Positions 47,774 to 59,434 of a stretch of DNA of 64,000 nucleotides are shown one piece after another. Source of the stretch: Cubamyces lactineus (Eukaryota; Basidiomycota; Agaricomycetes; Polyporales; Polyporaceae); the NCBI GenBank assembly GCA_022376465.1, contig JACDTU010000004.1, forward strand, positions 1,302,001 to 1,366,000, in the 5' to 3' direction. The notes under the pieces are model-generated. The model made no database searches and was not told the DNA's origin. It saw only the letters and a list, made by a program, of their open reading frames with translations. Every line of letters starts with the position of its first letter. Positions within the stretch are counted from its first letter, which is position 1. The position numbers were made by a program, and so were the translations under genes.

Positions 47774-48545
47774 ATGGTTGTAAGTCCTGCAATGCGACTA
47801 CAAGGATTATATGGCTCTGAACGTGATACACGAAGCGTCTCTTACTTTCGATCAAAGCCGAGCTTGAGAACGTCACAGACCTTGAGCCTGCCTCGGACGG
47901 CTTCGAGTATTTCTTCAAGGTGGCTGGACTGGTCAATGCACAACTTTTATAGATCTAGCAACTGATGCCGAACCATAGGTAAAATGCACTAGCTGCAACG
48001 AAGAACATCCAAAGATGGTCTCCGTGAACCGCCTAGTGAGAACGAACCCTGCACGTTACGGAATATTACCCTAACTCCGAACCGTACCTTCAGGAAGAAC
48101 GCGAGGTGACCACAGGGAAGGGCAGCACCGCACATTTTGTCTGGCGATGTGGCCTTTGCAAACGAGAATCCTCCGCCAAATTTGAGCCTGGCGAGAAGCC
48201 TAGGCCATATTCAGCCGATGCGAATGGCCAGTTTGCGCCTTTCTTGACTATCGATTGCCGCGGTCTCGAATTTACTGGTTTTGACCCCAGGGTGTGTATC
48301 GTTAATTCTGGCGCACCGCGGAATATATGACTCACTCTGCGTCAGGGAATATGGAAATGTGTTGGTGTCGAATCGGGTACAGTCTTCCCCGAGGTTGATC
48401 TCGAGGAAGGTGAATGGGTTGATTACGATGAAAAGGTACTTTGCCAGCTCGATAATAATGCCGCCGCGCTAACACGCTCTTATATCGATAGGCATCTCAG
48501 CCCGTGGGCATTTCCAACTTTGAGTGTCAGTGGTCAAGAGCGTAG
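47774..48545 (+). CDS. CXXC zinc-binding protein (CZIB/DUF866)
   Basis: Eukaryotic single-domain zinc protein of about 162 residues (human CZIB/C1orf123 relative); its function is poorly known. The first coding exon is only ATG GTT (47774-47779), followed by GTAAGT. The acceptor at 47835 gives MVRLLLSIKAELENVTDLEP, the standard family start. Zinc cysteines are in VKCTSCNEEHPKMVSVNRL and WRCGLCKRESSAKFEPGEKP, two C-x-x-C pairs. Further family landmarks: FLTIDCRGLEFTGFDPRGIW, KCVGVESGTVFPEVDLEEGE, WVDYDEK, and the end PVGISNFECQWSRA. Exons: 47774-47779, 47836-47919, 47979-48036, 48094-48294 (approximate end), 48347 (approximate) to 48433 and 48493 (approximate) to 48545. Confidence 0.9.
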
Positions 48546-48717
48546 ATATGCAGCAGATCAAAACGCCAGATGTTGCACATTAACTAGGTATCGTATCGAT
48601 GCGAGGTAACATGAGGGAAGCGCTCCAGAGATCTAGCATACATGATGTTCGGGGTATACGGGTACGTTTGAACGGCTGACAGAGTCCAGATTCGCGCAGG
48701 CGACACTTGTGTCAGTG

Positions 48718-50961
48718 TCATCTGGTGGGAGCCCCAGAAATGCTAGGACCCGAGTCTGCTGCGCCCTCCTGGGCTGGCGTTGTGTTTTCCGTGGCGATAC
48801 CTGCCTCCTTATCACCCGTCTCGGCAATACCTGCAGGGGGTGCGTGATTGCCATTACGAGCCTCCCTACCCACCGCTATCTCGCGTTTCCAGCTATCATC
48901 TTGCTCATCTTGCTTATGATGTGCACCGACGGCCTTCTTTGCGATCGTTACAGTACGTTCCTCAGCATTTTTCAGCGCCTTTGCCTGGGCTTTCTTGAAC
49001 TTCTTAATATGTTCGATGCTGGTTCCGAGTCGATGATTATGAGTATGTCAGTCTGTCATGAATAGTGAAACGGCTATCTGACGCACCCCCACAGCGCTAG
49101 CTCTGCTTTGCTGATCTCGACCTTGCTCATATCGACTCCCCTCTCTTCAAGGACCGCTATGAAACGCCGAAAATGCTATGAAATTGGGCGGGCTCGCTCA
49201 GCGTTGGCAAGATGAGGTATCATGAATACGCACGTCGATCGATGTCCTGGTAGGAAACGCGTGAGTGACGACGCTGGCTTTCAAACACGGGCTCTCGTTA
49301 CCTATAGTGACCGGATAGTGGCGACAGGGTATGGATCTGACCATCTTTGACAGAAATAAGGCCGGCGGAGGTGACCAATCCTCCTGCCAGGAAGGACGAA
49401 TGTTGAAATGTACCCGGTGCTGATGTATCCGCTTAGAATCATCTGATACCCTCCTCCTCAGGACACTCACACTTGATACCAACGAAGATGTTGACTGTGA
49501 ACGGAGCTATGTATTGGTGTCGACACACAAGAATGAATTGAAGTACGCACAATTTTTATCCTGCACCATATATGAGACGATCAGCGTTGTTCATAGACGG
49601 CAAGTATCACCGCGGACCCACCGAGACGTATATCCAAGTATTTCTCTTGATCGTCTTCCGCAACAATTTATCGACCAAACCTCTGACGGTGAAGTTCTTC
49701 CAGAGAACTCGTTTCACAGGATTCCTCGGTTGCTTCCGAAGTCCGACATAGTGCATCATCTCGGCCTCTTGATCACCGGAAAAAGAAGACTCGGACCTGG
49801 GGCTGAAGCTAGAATTCTGGTCAGGTACGCTGAAACTATCTCGGGGTTCCGAGTCGCCATCCGTGTCTTCGTATGGCACTATCCCCCGACCAGCCCCTGC
49901 ATCCATCCAGCGACCCGCTGTTGTATCCACGAGCGCTCCATTACGCGCCCAACGAAGCCTGCCGTCTTTGTCGATCTTTACGAGGTAGTTCAAGCCTGTC
50001 GCGAGAGGGTGAGGGCCATCGAGAACATGCAACGAAGGGGATATACTGACGCTGCTCGGGGGAGAGGTACGTGATTCGCTAGAGTCCAAGGTCAGCGGAA
50101 ATGTAGTCACATGCAGCACGATGACAGATACGAACCTCTTTCTCGAGTCGTTCCCTGGGACATTCCTTGAGTGACAGGTCTTTTCCACCGCCACGGTCCA
50201 GCCTGATGATAGGTCAGTGGGAAGGCACGAACAAGCCGGTGTTCACTATCACCATTTAAAAAAGTTCTCATTGGTGTCCTCACGCTTCCATCGATCGTGG
50301 TAGTACTGCCAGCTCTCGGAATCAGTTCGTGCCTAGGAAGATCGGTTTTGTTTGACAGCGGTACCTTTACTGTCGGGTTACCAACGAATCGCGTGGGTGT
50401 CAGCCTCCAACCTGCACATCGCAATAGAGCGTCAGCCTACTCACAGTTCGAACCATATCGATGCTTGCTACAGTGAGTATGGCATTAGCATCGTCAATGC
50501 TCAGTAACCCTGCCGGGGCAGCGAGCCTTACCCGTCAATGAGTTCTAACCAATGCTGGGTCTCAAGATGCTTTCGTGCGGCCTCAGGGTGGGTATTCTCG
50601 CCCTTCGAGAGCATCTCGTCCCCGTCTTGCAGACGTCCAGCCAGGAATATACTCCGCCGCCATCGGTCTCGACTCGTGTTCCGGCCCTCCTCGGCGGCAT
50701 CCCTGTCCACCTGCGACCCCACGTCCTCTTTGCGTGAGTACGGGCTAGGATAGTGACAGATGTACCTGATCGAGCGTGGTGGCGCACCTTCGTCCGCGCG
50801 TGTATGACAAGGTCGGACCAGAGGAAATCCGGTCCCAAGTACTTTTCACGCATCCGCTTTCGCCATGCGTTCTGGATCTGCACTGCAGCGTCGTGTCTGC
50901 GTTGTTCTTCTTGCTGCTCTTTTTCTGTTGGTTTGTGAAGGCTTTCTGCTAAGGACTGCAT
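48718..50961 (-). CDS. IQM-like IQ-motif calmodulin-binding protein
   Basis: Reconstructed across about ten exons. The chosen start is the first ATG, 50961-50959 ([20 protein letters not shown]); a GTG at 51021 is not a likely start. An IQ motif follows: [19 protein letters not shown]. Then come [175 protein letters not shown] and [20 protein letters not shown], ending GAPTR. The order matches plant IQM proteins and their fungal relatives, whose biochemical activity is unknown. Junctions between RYGSN and WQYYHD are ambiguous and may add about 15 residues. Confidence 0.85.
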
Positions 50962-51401
50962 GTTGGACAGTGCACTAGTGGGGATATCTTGGACTAGATA
51001 CTGGGTAGCCACTGCATGCACGTACTTATATTTATGACGTCATCGCTCAGACTACTGCGCACAGATCCCCACTGCATGTGGCCTGCGACTGAAGGAGTAA
51101 CATGAAATTGATTGATGATGGGACATGAAGTGCTAGTATTCCATGCTGTACATGCGAGTGAACGTAGTGGGCATAACGGGGTCCGTGCATTCCAGCCGCG
51201 ATCCGAATACTATTAAAATGCTACAGGGGGGTTGTACGTTGCAGGGATATACGCGAGTGTGCTTGGCGAGTGACGAAAGACAAAAACATGTGCTGGGGGT
51301 ACTATCGAGTATGAAGATCGAACAAGATGGGGGTGTAAGGGGGAAGGGGGAATCACGAGGCGTGCGTGTCGGTGCGCGCAAAAACGAACGGTACAGCTCA
51401 A
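50962..51401. other. Intergenic region
   Basis: Promoter of the IQM-like gene and 3' flank of BCK1. No supported gene. Confidence 0.4.
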
Positions 51402-54400
51402 TTACTTGAAGCCATTGAAAGTCCAGCCCGGCTGGAGCTCGAGGTATGGATGCCTCCGTAACTCGGCGGCCGATGGGCGTAAGTCGGGATCACTGTTGTT
51501 CCATGTCAGTATGACGGTCCACCAAGGACAGCATCCGATGAACTGTACTCACGCAGCGAAGCACTTCAGCCTGAAGTCGTCCGCGAGAGCCGACAGTTCG
51601 ATGCCAGCTGGCACCGGGGGCGCCTGCTTGGTTTGATATAACTGTGCAAGACAGTGAGTCTCATGTCTGAGGATGATCAAAATCAACAGAGGACGTACGT
51701 GGAGCAAGACGGCCATCGCTTCTTGGCCCAGCCATGGGCGCTGGCCGGTCCACATCTCGAACACAACGCAGCCCACACTCCAGATATCAATCTTGGAGTT
51801 GTAGCCTTTGCCCTTCGAGTTCACGACCTCCGGCGCCATCCAAAAGACGGTACCCTGCATGGCGGTGTACATCGCCGCCATGTTGATATCGTCAGTGCGC
51901 TTAGAAATGCCGAAGTCGGAGATCTTGCAGACTCCGCTAGTTTCGACGAGGATGTTATCAGCTTTGAGATCCTGAGGTTAAGGTGAGTAAATCCAATAAA
52001 CGGTCGACGACAAAGTTAGATCACGTACCCGATGCAGAATACCCCGTGAGTGAAGGTATTCCAGACCGCTCAAAATCTGACCGGTGAACGACTTCGTGAC
52101 TTCCTCGTCGAACCGACCGTGCTTCCGCAGACAGCTGGCGATTGAGCCACCAGGAACGTATTCCAAGAAGCTGGTGCAATATGCTCAGTTACGTTTGAGT
52201 ATGAACCGCAGGCGGAAGCACTCACATGCTCAAGAACGTGGGCGTCTCCTCGAAGCCAAGGTACTGCACGATGTTCGGATGGTCCAGATCCTTGAGCGTC
52301 TCGCTCTCGAGCTTGAGTGCTTCAACGACGCTGACTTGGCGGGTATCGTCCTTGTCACTCGCCGTGCGGGGCATCTCGACTTGTTTGACTGCGATCATCT
52401 CACCCGTGGTCGCGTTGAGCGCTACGTACACTCTGCCGTACGTTCCCTTGCCGATGAGCTCGCCGCGCACCCACCGGAAGATGGCTTATCACGCAAGAAC
52501 GCGTCAGAGGCAACACGATCACCACGGAAGACAATATACTTACGTTTCGCACTGCCGCCTGGCGACGAGTCGGAAGTCACCGAAGCTGCGGGATCCTTGC
52601 CATGCTCCGTCGTGACCTCCTCGAGTTTGCTGCCCCAAAGCTTCGTGTGTCGTTTGCGCGATAGTGGCGCGACGGTCGACTCATCTCCGCGCGAAGTTCG
52701 GTCCAACTGTCGCTTGTGCTCAGCGGCCACCACACGAATGGACTTCTTGTGTTTGAAGCGTTGCGGCGGGGGGTTGGCTGGAGCCTCCGCAGAAGTGGGC
52801 GAGGTACCGCCCGAAGGGGTCTCAATGACCGGCTCGTCGAGATCGTGCTCCGGGAAGTACTCCTCTAGACGCTCATACATGACCTCGGGCGGTGGGCGCG
52901 GCGCCCAGGTCATGTCGAAGTTATTGTCGAACTTGCTGATGCGATCCTTGAGCTTCTTGGTAGGCTCCTTCACAATCGGCTGCCGCCTCGGTTTCAATGT
53001 ATGCGGTGGAGGCTCAAAGTCGGGCGGGCCAGGGAAGTTGGGCGGCGGCGACCTGCCGTAGTCAGCATAGCTGCCGGAGGTGGGTAGCGCGTTCGGTGTC
53101 GAGGCTGGAGAACTCTCGATACTGAGCGGAGTGAGGGGTGGCCGAGTGCCCGACCGGGGCTTCTGGGACGTAGTGGACCGTTGAGACTCCGTAGGCCTTG
53201 GCGGGATGGCCCAGATGGTACCTCTGCCTTCACTGCTGTCCGAGTCATCCGACGCAGCGTACCGATTTTCGCTCTTGAAGGACGAGATCGTAGACTGGAA
53301 TGTCGACATGTCCGTCAGGGGCGGCGTGGGTAATTGTGTCGTAGGCGGCGGCAACGGTGGCTTCGGCCTAGGCCGCACCGTGCCCTCGGCAGCGTTCTCA
53401 TCAATGAAGCCCTTGAACCAAGTGCGGTCATCGATCCTGACAGTGCCCGCGTTGTCCTCATCGATCGCACCACGCTGAGCGAAGGCTGCGCCAGGAGTGC
53501 TCGGAGATACGACGGATGGCTCTGACGTGTTGCTAGAGGCAGCTGCGGTGCCAATTGGCACCACGGGACTGCGCGGCGGCGTCCGAGGTCCGCGCATAGG
53601 GTGCTCCGCTACGCTTGCCGGGGCCTCCGAGTGGGAATCGACATACGAACGAGACATCTGAGTGATGTTGTGCAGATGTTCGTCTCGTTCTCCGCCATAC
53701 GGATGCGCGGCAGGACCGGATGTGCTGTAGCTGTGGGTCGGGCCAGAAGGATGACGACGAGACACAGTATCGTAAGAGGTCTCCGAGTTTTGAGGCGAGT
53801 GGTGATATCGCTGCTGGGTGTACGTCGAGGAGCCGCTTTCGCCCATGGCAGAATGGGGCCGTGGGAATGGGTCTTGCGATGGGGACGACAGGCCGAGATA
53901 CGTGTTCCCCGTAGGTGGGCTGCCCGTGTGCGAGGTCGCGATCGGGCGTGTGTATCCTGGCGCTGGGGCAGACCTGAGCACGTCGGGGGACGTGGCCTGT
54001 TCAGCGGGACCATACACGACATCTCCCGATGATGAGGCGCTAGGAAGGGACGGGGCACCAGAGGAACTTCCTCCCGTCGAAGGGCGTGTGACTAACGGCA
54101 AGGGGGGCTGAGCTGCCCTGGCATTCCTGCCAGGCTGGAGACTGGGCGGGTGTTTGTTGTACGCATCTTTCAGGTTGTTCATGCTCTTCGCGGCACCACG
54201 AATCAGGCCGTGTTGTGGAGGACGGGCCTCTGACTTGCTGCTAGAACCTGCAGGATGCTTCCACGTCACGGCCCACATAGTAGGTACTTGCTTGTTCGAT
54301 TTTTTGCGCGACGACTCGCCCGAGCCTGTGGCAGAGCTCATAGGGGAACGGAGAGAAAGAGCATTCATAGATGGGATGGTAGGGTTGATGAAGCGGCGGG

Positions 54401-56192
54401 TATCCTGAGGAGTCGTGGGCCTGTCGTTTCTGTACTTACTGGAGGGAATGTCCAAGGGTACCACCATCCATGGCTCTTGACGGTGCAAGTCATAGTCAGC
54501 CGTTCTAGGGTTGCGCGGACTACCTTCCTTGCGTATCTCGCGTTCCCTGCGTCGTTGTCTCTCGCGGTCGGACACCGCACGCTCCTCAAGTTCTCTACGA
54601 CCGGGCCATTGGCGTTCAGTGTAACTGGATGGTTGACCGTCGTTCGTGTGGCTACGCTCGCGTTCGGCGGGGGGATCAGGCAGGGTATTCGAGTAGGGAT
54701 CGCTGGGAGGGTGTGAATGAGGGCTTTCGACGAAACGAGAACTCTTCGGAGAGGTCCCCGGGAGAGGAGGCATAGGGACGTTAGAATAGTATCCCTCAGC
54801 ACGATACGGGTACGATTCCGGGCTGCGGAGGATCGTACGTTCAGGAGAGAGCAAACCACCAGGGGACCGGGACCTATGGCTGCCTAGAGGGGATGATGGA
54901 CGATGTCCGGGCGTAGGCAAAGTCCGTGCAATGCGGTTCACGGGGCGGGGAGGCTCGTGGACGTCTCGAGGCAGGTCGCTGTCTCCATGATCAAGATCAT
55001 CCGACACAGATGCCTCATATCCGACCTCGGCATGATGGACTTCACTAGCAGACGACTGGCTATTTTGTCGGAGTCGGTTGCCATACTTGGGGCGAAGGGG
55101 TGCACGATACTGTTGCGGGAGCACCGGGGGAGGGATAGTGTTGACGGCAGACGTGGGGATCTGGTCATAGATGGTTTCGTGGACGGGAGCCGACGAATGA
55201 GACACAAGCAGCTTGAGATTGCCTGCCTGGTCGCCACGCTCCTTGTAGAGTTCAAAGAGCTCCTCATCGGTCAAGGCATCGCCGATGGCAAATTGGCCAA
55301 CCTCGGTCCGATAGATGGAGTACTTTGCCTGATCTTCATCCGGGATTTGCAGCTGGGATGTGATGCCGTTCATACATCTGTGGGCGGACTTGGGAAAGCC
55401 CACACTTACCTTGGTGAAGATGCGCTCCCGAATGAACGCGGGAGTCATCGCGCCGGTGATATCCACAAGTTGCAGATTCTCGGCGTCGGTCGTCACAAGA
55501 ACAATGACTTTCTCCATCGGACTTGAACGGAACATGTGCGGGGCGGATGAGCCATATGAATCAGGCGTTGGCACGGTAGGCGACTGCGGGGCACGTCAGC
55601 CGGGTGACAGTGTCGCACACAAATTATACGGACGTACCGTCGCCGGGCGGGAGCCGCTCAGAGAACCTCTGCGGGTTGGGCCTTGCCCGGGGAGATGTGA
55701 CCTCACGCGCTCAAACTCTCTAGATCTCGGAGGCGGCTGGGGAGTAGCGTCCACGCGGTCTACAGGAATAAACTTGAGCGTATCCTGCCTGACGGTCCCT
55801 TCGTCAGTGAGATGAATGCCTGGACCGGTAAGGCCTGGGGTGCTGGGTGGAGGAGTCGTTTCGACGGCCGGTGAGCTGCTGCTGGATGGTGAAGAAAGTG
55901 TACCATTGGATGGATTTGAGCGGGAGGAAGGATAGGGCAATTCGGTAGTCAAAATGTGCGGGTTGTTGGGTACGATGTGGTGCCTCTCGGTGTACAACGA
56001 TTCTGTTGCAGGAAGCGAGAGAGAAGGGCTAGGCAGTGGTCGAGGGTAGACGTAGGGCTTGTACGTTTCTTGTGGGGCTGGTATGCCCTGGTCGCTGTCT
56101 GAATCCGGTGAAGGATTGTTCACGACGAGCACACGCCCCCGCCGCTGTGGCCTTCGGGCTTTGGGATGCATGGATCTTGTATCGTCGGACAT
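51402..56192 (-). CDS. BCK1: MAP kinase kinase kinase Bck1 (cell wall integrity)
   Basis: The MAPKKK between Pkc1 and the Mkk1/Mpk1 cascade, acting in the cytosol at sites of wall stress. Start 56192-56190 ([20 protein letters not shown]). After a Pro/Ser-rich stretch comes an RA/ubiquitin-like fold: [65 protein letters not shown]. About 800 residues of phosphorylation-rich linker follow. The C-terminal kinase has the Gly loop [17 protein letters not shown], Lys in [48 protein letters not shown] and [19 protein letters not shown], ending [13 protein letters not shown]. About 1,450 residues. The RA-like fold and long linker match Bck1 rather than Ste11 or Ssk2. Confidence 0.93.
55353..55409 (-). 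other. 57-nt stop-free intron in BCK1
   Basis: On the minus strand GTAAGT begins at 55409 and CCCAG ends at 55353, enclosing 57 nt without an in-frame stop. Splicing joins IFTK to LQIPDEDQ inside the RA/ubiquitin-like fold; retention would insert 19 residues there. Confidence 0.75.
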
Positions 56193-57225
56193 GGCGCGAA
56201 GACAGAGGATATAGGGAGGATGGGATCAGGGAAGTCGAGAGAGGAAGCGCGGGCGAGTGATCAGTGGTAGCGAAGATTGGACCCTTTGCGAAGGAGCGGG
56301 AGTGGAACCAAGCGCGTTGACGAAGACCAGCCGATGAGAACGTGCTCCGGAGGGGAGAAGAGGGAGAGAAAGAGGGGATGTGGAGGGAAGGGGGGGTGCG
56401 AGGTGCGACGGGGACGTGGGCGTCGAGGAGGAGGGAGCGGGGGTCGTCGTGCAGAACGACGGGAAGACGAGCAGGAGGAGGACGGTCGTGACCGGGCGAG
56501 TGGGCAAGGCACAGCGCGCGAAAAGGCGAGAGAGGCTAGAGGGGATAACGCTACCGCCGGATGACTAAGCATCGGCCGGCCAGCTTTGGGTGGAAAGAGC
56601 TCCCTTCTCAGTTCAGGACAGGCGCCGGCTCGCACTGACCGTCTCTTCCTCCGTCTTCATGCCGCCTCCTGCCCGCCTTCTAGCATTCCGCCCGTGCACA
56701 CATGAACTCCTCATGGCCACCCTCGCCTCCATGTGCCTCGGCTCTCCGACCCGCACCTCGCCTATTATCTATCTCTTTGCCATCCCGGGCTCCTCGCCAC
56801 CCTCCCCCGCGCCGTCCAGTCGCGTACGGGCTCCTCGCCGCATTCATACTGCGCAGCGGGGCTTGTACGATCCCGCTTTGTCGTACCTAGCCCAAGAACA
56901 GAAGTTTCATTTCTGCATAGTCCCAATATCACACTCCTGTCAACATCTCCCTCGCGATCATCTGATTGTAGTCTTCCTACTTACCGTTCATTATCACCCT
57001 CTGCACTTCCACCAATCGATGCTACTCGTCCTCCCAAGGCCTCCACGCCGCATTCTGCACTCGAGCACAGGTCGCACAGCGTGTCACACTTGGTCAGCAA
57101 ATCCACCGTGTTTCCAAGAGTCCGTAGAATTACATGAACCACACAAACACATCGTACAGGCACCCTACACACCGGATCATCGCGCGCACGTCGCCTATCT
57201 GCTCGTGCGCTCACCAAACGTCCCA
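56193..57225. other. BCK1 leader/promoter and GID8 3' flank
   Basis: From about 56270 to 56560 the minus strand is pyrimidine-rich (plus strand G/A-rich), the direction expected for a long CT-rich leader of BCK1. The plus-strand open frame spanning 56590-57612 runs antisense to the end of GID8 and has Ser/Pro/His/Arg bias, so I reject it as a gene. Confidence 0.5.
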
Positions 57226-58382
57226 TCACTAAGGTCAAGCTGTGTGGCGCACTTCGTTGGTGATTGCGCCGCAAGCCTGATTGAACCCGAATACGCACCT
57301 TCGGCAAGTCCGCACGCTCTTCCAACATGGCTTCGCCCCAACACAACAAACGCAAGAGCCCCACCAGCTTGGCCTCCTTGCCCTGGCTGGAGCTCTCCAA
57401 TATTGCCGCGTTCACCTCCGCAGCCGTCTTCATGCGCTGCGCTGGAGATAGCAGCTCACTCACGGACGCTGGCATCATCGGGGAGGACTCGAACGCCAGC
57501 AGCGCCATCGTCCGCTCCAATTCAATCAAGAATTCTGGACTCTCCTCTCCCCGAGGTGCAAGCTCCTCCTGAGCGAAACGGAGCGCTTCCGCAACCTTGC
57601 CTTGCCGTATAAACTCAATGAGCTTCTGCTGCTGAAGCCGAAAGTAAAGCGATGGATTCGTGTCGAGTATCTACAGGACGTGTATCTATCAGCTCGCGTT
57701 CGAATACACGGAGTACACGAAGACAAAGATCATATTGAAGACTGAAGTTTTGGTGTTTAGTCTCACCAGCGCCCCGAGGGGCTCAGCGTGGTGCATGAAA
57801 AGGTTTAATCCTGTCGGCAGCGCCGCGCGGGCATATAATGCCGTAACGTGCAGGGAAAGCAACTCACCTCAGGGTTAAGATCGTTGACCTGCGTGATGGC
57901 CTCGCCGACATCACCGCGCTGCAGCGCCTCTCGAATGTTCATTCTGTTCTCGATAGAATCGAAGTCGACCGGCGACTCCATACCAGCTTCCTTGCTAAAC
58001 TCCTCTGCAGCAGACTTGTATCCCTCGATGACGAGGTAGTCCATGACAAGCCGGTTCAGGTCCCTGTATGCAACAGAACGTGGTCAGCATCACGTCCAGA
58101 CGACACAACACGTATATATGGCGAGGCGTCGAGGATCAGATAATACATGCAATTTTTTTGACTCTTCAAGTTGGATTCAGAGAGATTCCCATTGATGTTG
58201 CTCATCCTAGGAACGACGCCGCCGGAGATGAAGTAGGAAGGTACTCACTCTTTCGAGACCTGCACATCATGTAGCCGCCGTTCCCATTCCTCCTGGTATA
58301 TCTTCGCTTTCTGCTGCGCAGGCTAGGTTTCATAACACGGTTAGCAACCATTCGACGACAACAATGAGGCAGTACAGACCAT
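57226..58382 (-). CDS. GID8: GID/CTLH ubiquitin ligase subunit Gid8
   Basis: Scaffold subunit of the GID/CTLH E3 ligase that degrades gluconeogenic enzymes in yeast. The LisH-CTLH-CRA plan reads AKIYQEEWERRLHDVQVSKE, DLNRLVMDYLVIEGYKSAAE, EFSKEAGMESPVDFDSIENR, MNIREALQRGDVGEAITQVN, DLNPEILDTNPSLYFRLQQQ, KLIEFIRQGKVAEALRFAQE, ELAPRGEE, then the CRA part FLIELERTMALLAFESSP, LLSPAQRMKTAAEVNAAILE, LLRLLCWGEAMLEERADLPK. The start is inferred: ATG at 58382 would be followed immediately by a GTCTGT donor, and the acceptor gives PAQQKAKIY. The 3' end is least sure: after DLPK a donor GTGCGT and an acceptor CCTTAG give an immediate TGA at 57226. Between these, the fold is complete. Confidence 0.88.
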
Positions 58383-58650
58383 GAGGAACACAAGGGCAAA
58401 CGGAAGGTGAAGTTTTATAGCAAGGGGCGAGACGACTTCAGGGCAAGCTTGTCCGCTACATAACCATGAAGCGCCCATCATGTACGGGCGCTTATTGTCA
58501 ATTAAAAGCTATCAATGCAGACGCAGATCCAGTCAAGTTCTACGGCGCGCATCTGCGAAAGGCACAAGGGCGAAGTCACAACTCGGAAGGTTCATCAATA
58601 CACTGTGTGGGGGATAGCACTCGTATGTACTACAAAGGTACCGGCATTGG

Positions 58651-59434
58651 CTATGCTCTTGAGACGATACCGCCGGAGCGGATGATATCCAAGAAGTCGT
58701 CCTGTCCCAGATTCGCTGAAGAATAGACATCAGCCGTAGAACATTACCTTGACAATCAACGAACTCACTCTCTTGCGCTTTTGTTACGACGCTGTCTTTG
58801 TGTTTGCCTTTCTTCTTCTTGTCGTTGAACGTAGGTGCAGGGAGGGTCGGCTTGCCGGTTCCTCTTTGTGCCTTGAGCTCTTCCGCCGCCGCCGCTTGTG
58901 CAGCCTGAGACTGTTGTATGGCATTGAACAACTTGACAACTGCACGAAGAGCAGATTGAGTAGATATCCCGCGGTGTAGATGAGCCGCAACGACATACCT
59001 CCTCGTTGTGCCACTTTCCTCAGTGCACGCTCACTCTCACCTCCCCATCCGCCAATGACATCTGTGATGTGCCCCTTTTCTTCCTTTTCCTTCTTCTCGA
59101 TCTGGAGAACCTGCTTTCCCTTCGCCTCGAGCTTCTCCTCTTTTCGTTTCCTGGCAAGCGATGGCTTGAGGGACAGCGGCGCCTCTGGCGCATCGGTGGT
59201 AAGGAGCGACTGTAGCGTCGCACCGAAGTTCACGGCATCGGTCGCTCGCCGCTTTCGTTTCAGGGTCTTCTTGGATTTGGTAAGCTTGGCCTCAGCAATC
59301 TCGTCCTCGGTATCTGGTTCACTGGCCGCAGAGCTCGATCCACCGTCTGAAGAAAAACCGGCCTCCTCAGGTTCTGAGCCAGATCCCGATCCCGAGGCAG
59401 AAAGCATCTCCTCATCGTTTCTCTGCTCAGACAT
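58651..59434 (-). CDS. RRP15: Ribosome biogenesis protein Rrp15
   Basis: A nucleolar factor for pre-60S maturation. The start used is ATG 59434 (MSEQRNDEEMLSAS), but the frame just upstream (AAKRQKKTEDE, preceded by an acceptor CCGCAG) suggests one more small 5' exon, so the true start may lie further upstream. An acidic Ser/Glu stretch is followed by a basic patch LTKSKKTLKRKRRATDAVNF, the Rrp15 core GATLQSLLTTDAPEAPLSLK, PSLARKRKEEKLEAKGKQVL, QIEKKEKEEKGHITDVIGGW and ALRKVAQRGVVKLFNAIQQS. The last exon carries the hallmark end LGQDDFLDIIRSGGIVSRA. Three or four exons, about 230 residues. Confidence 0.9.

Noticed and set aside
50962..51021. Upstream GTG extension of the IQM-like gene
   Set aside because: GTG is not a plausible nuclear start here; the first ATG (50961) is followed directly by conserved sequence.
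56590..57612. A long plus-strand frame of about 340 codons between BCK1 and GID8
   Set aside because: It runs antisense to the end of the GID8 coding exons, has Ser/Pro/His/Arg-heavy composition and no domain; a GC-rich shadow frame is the simpler reading.
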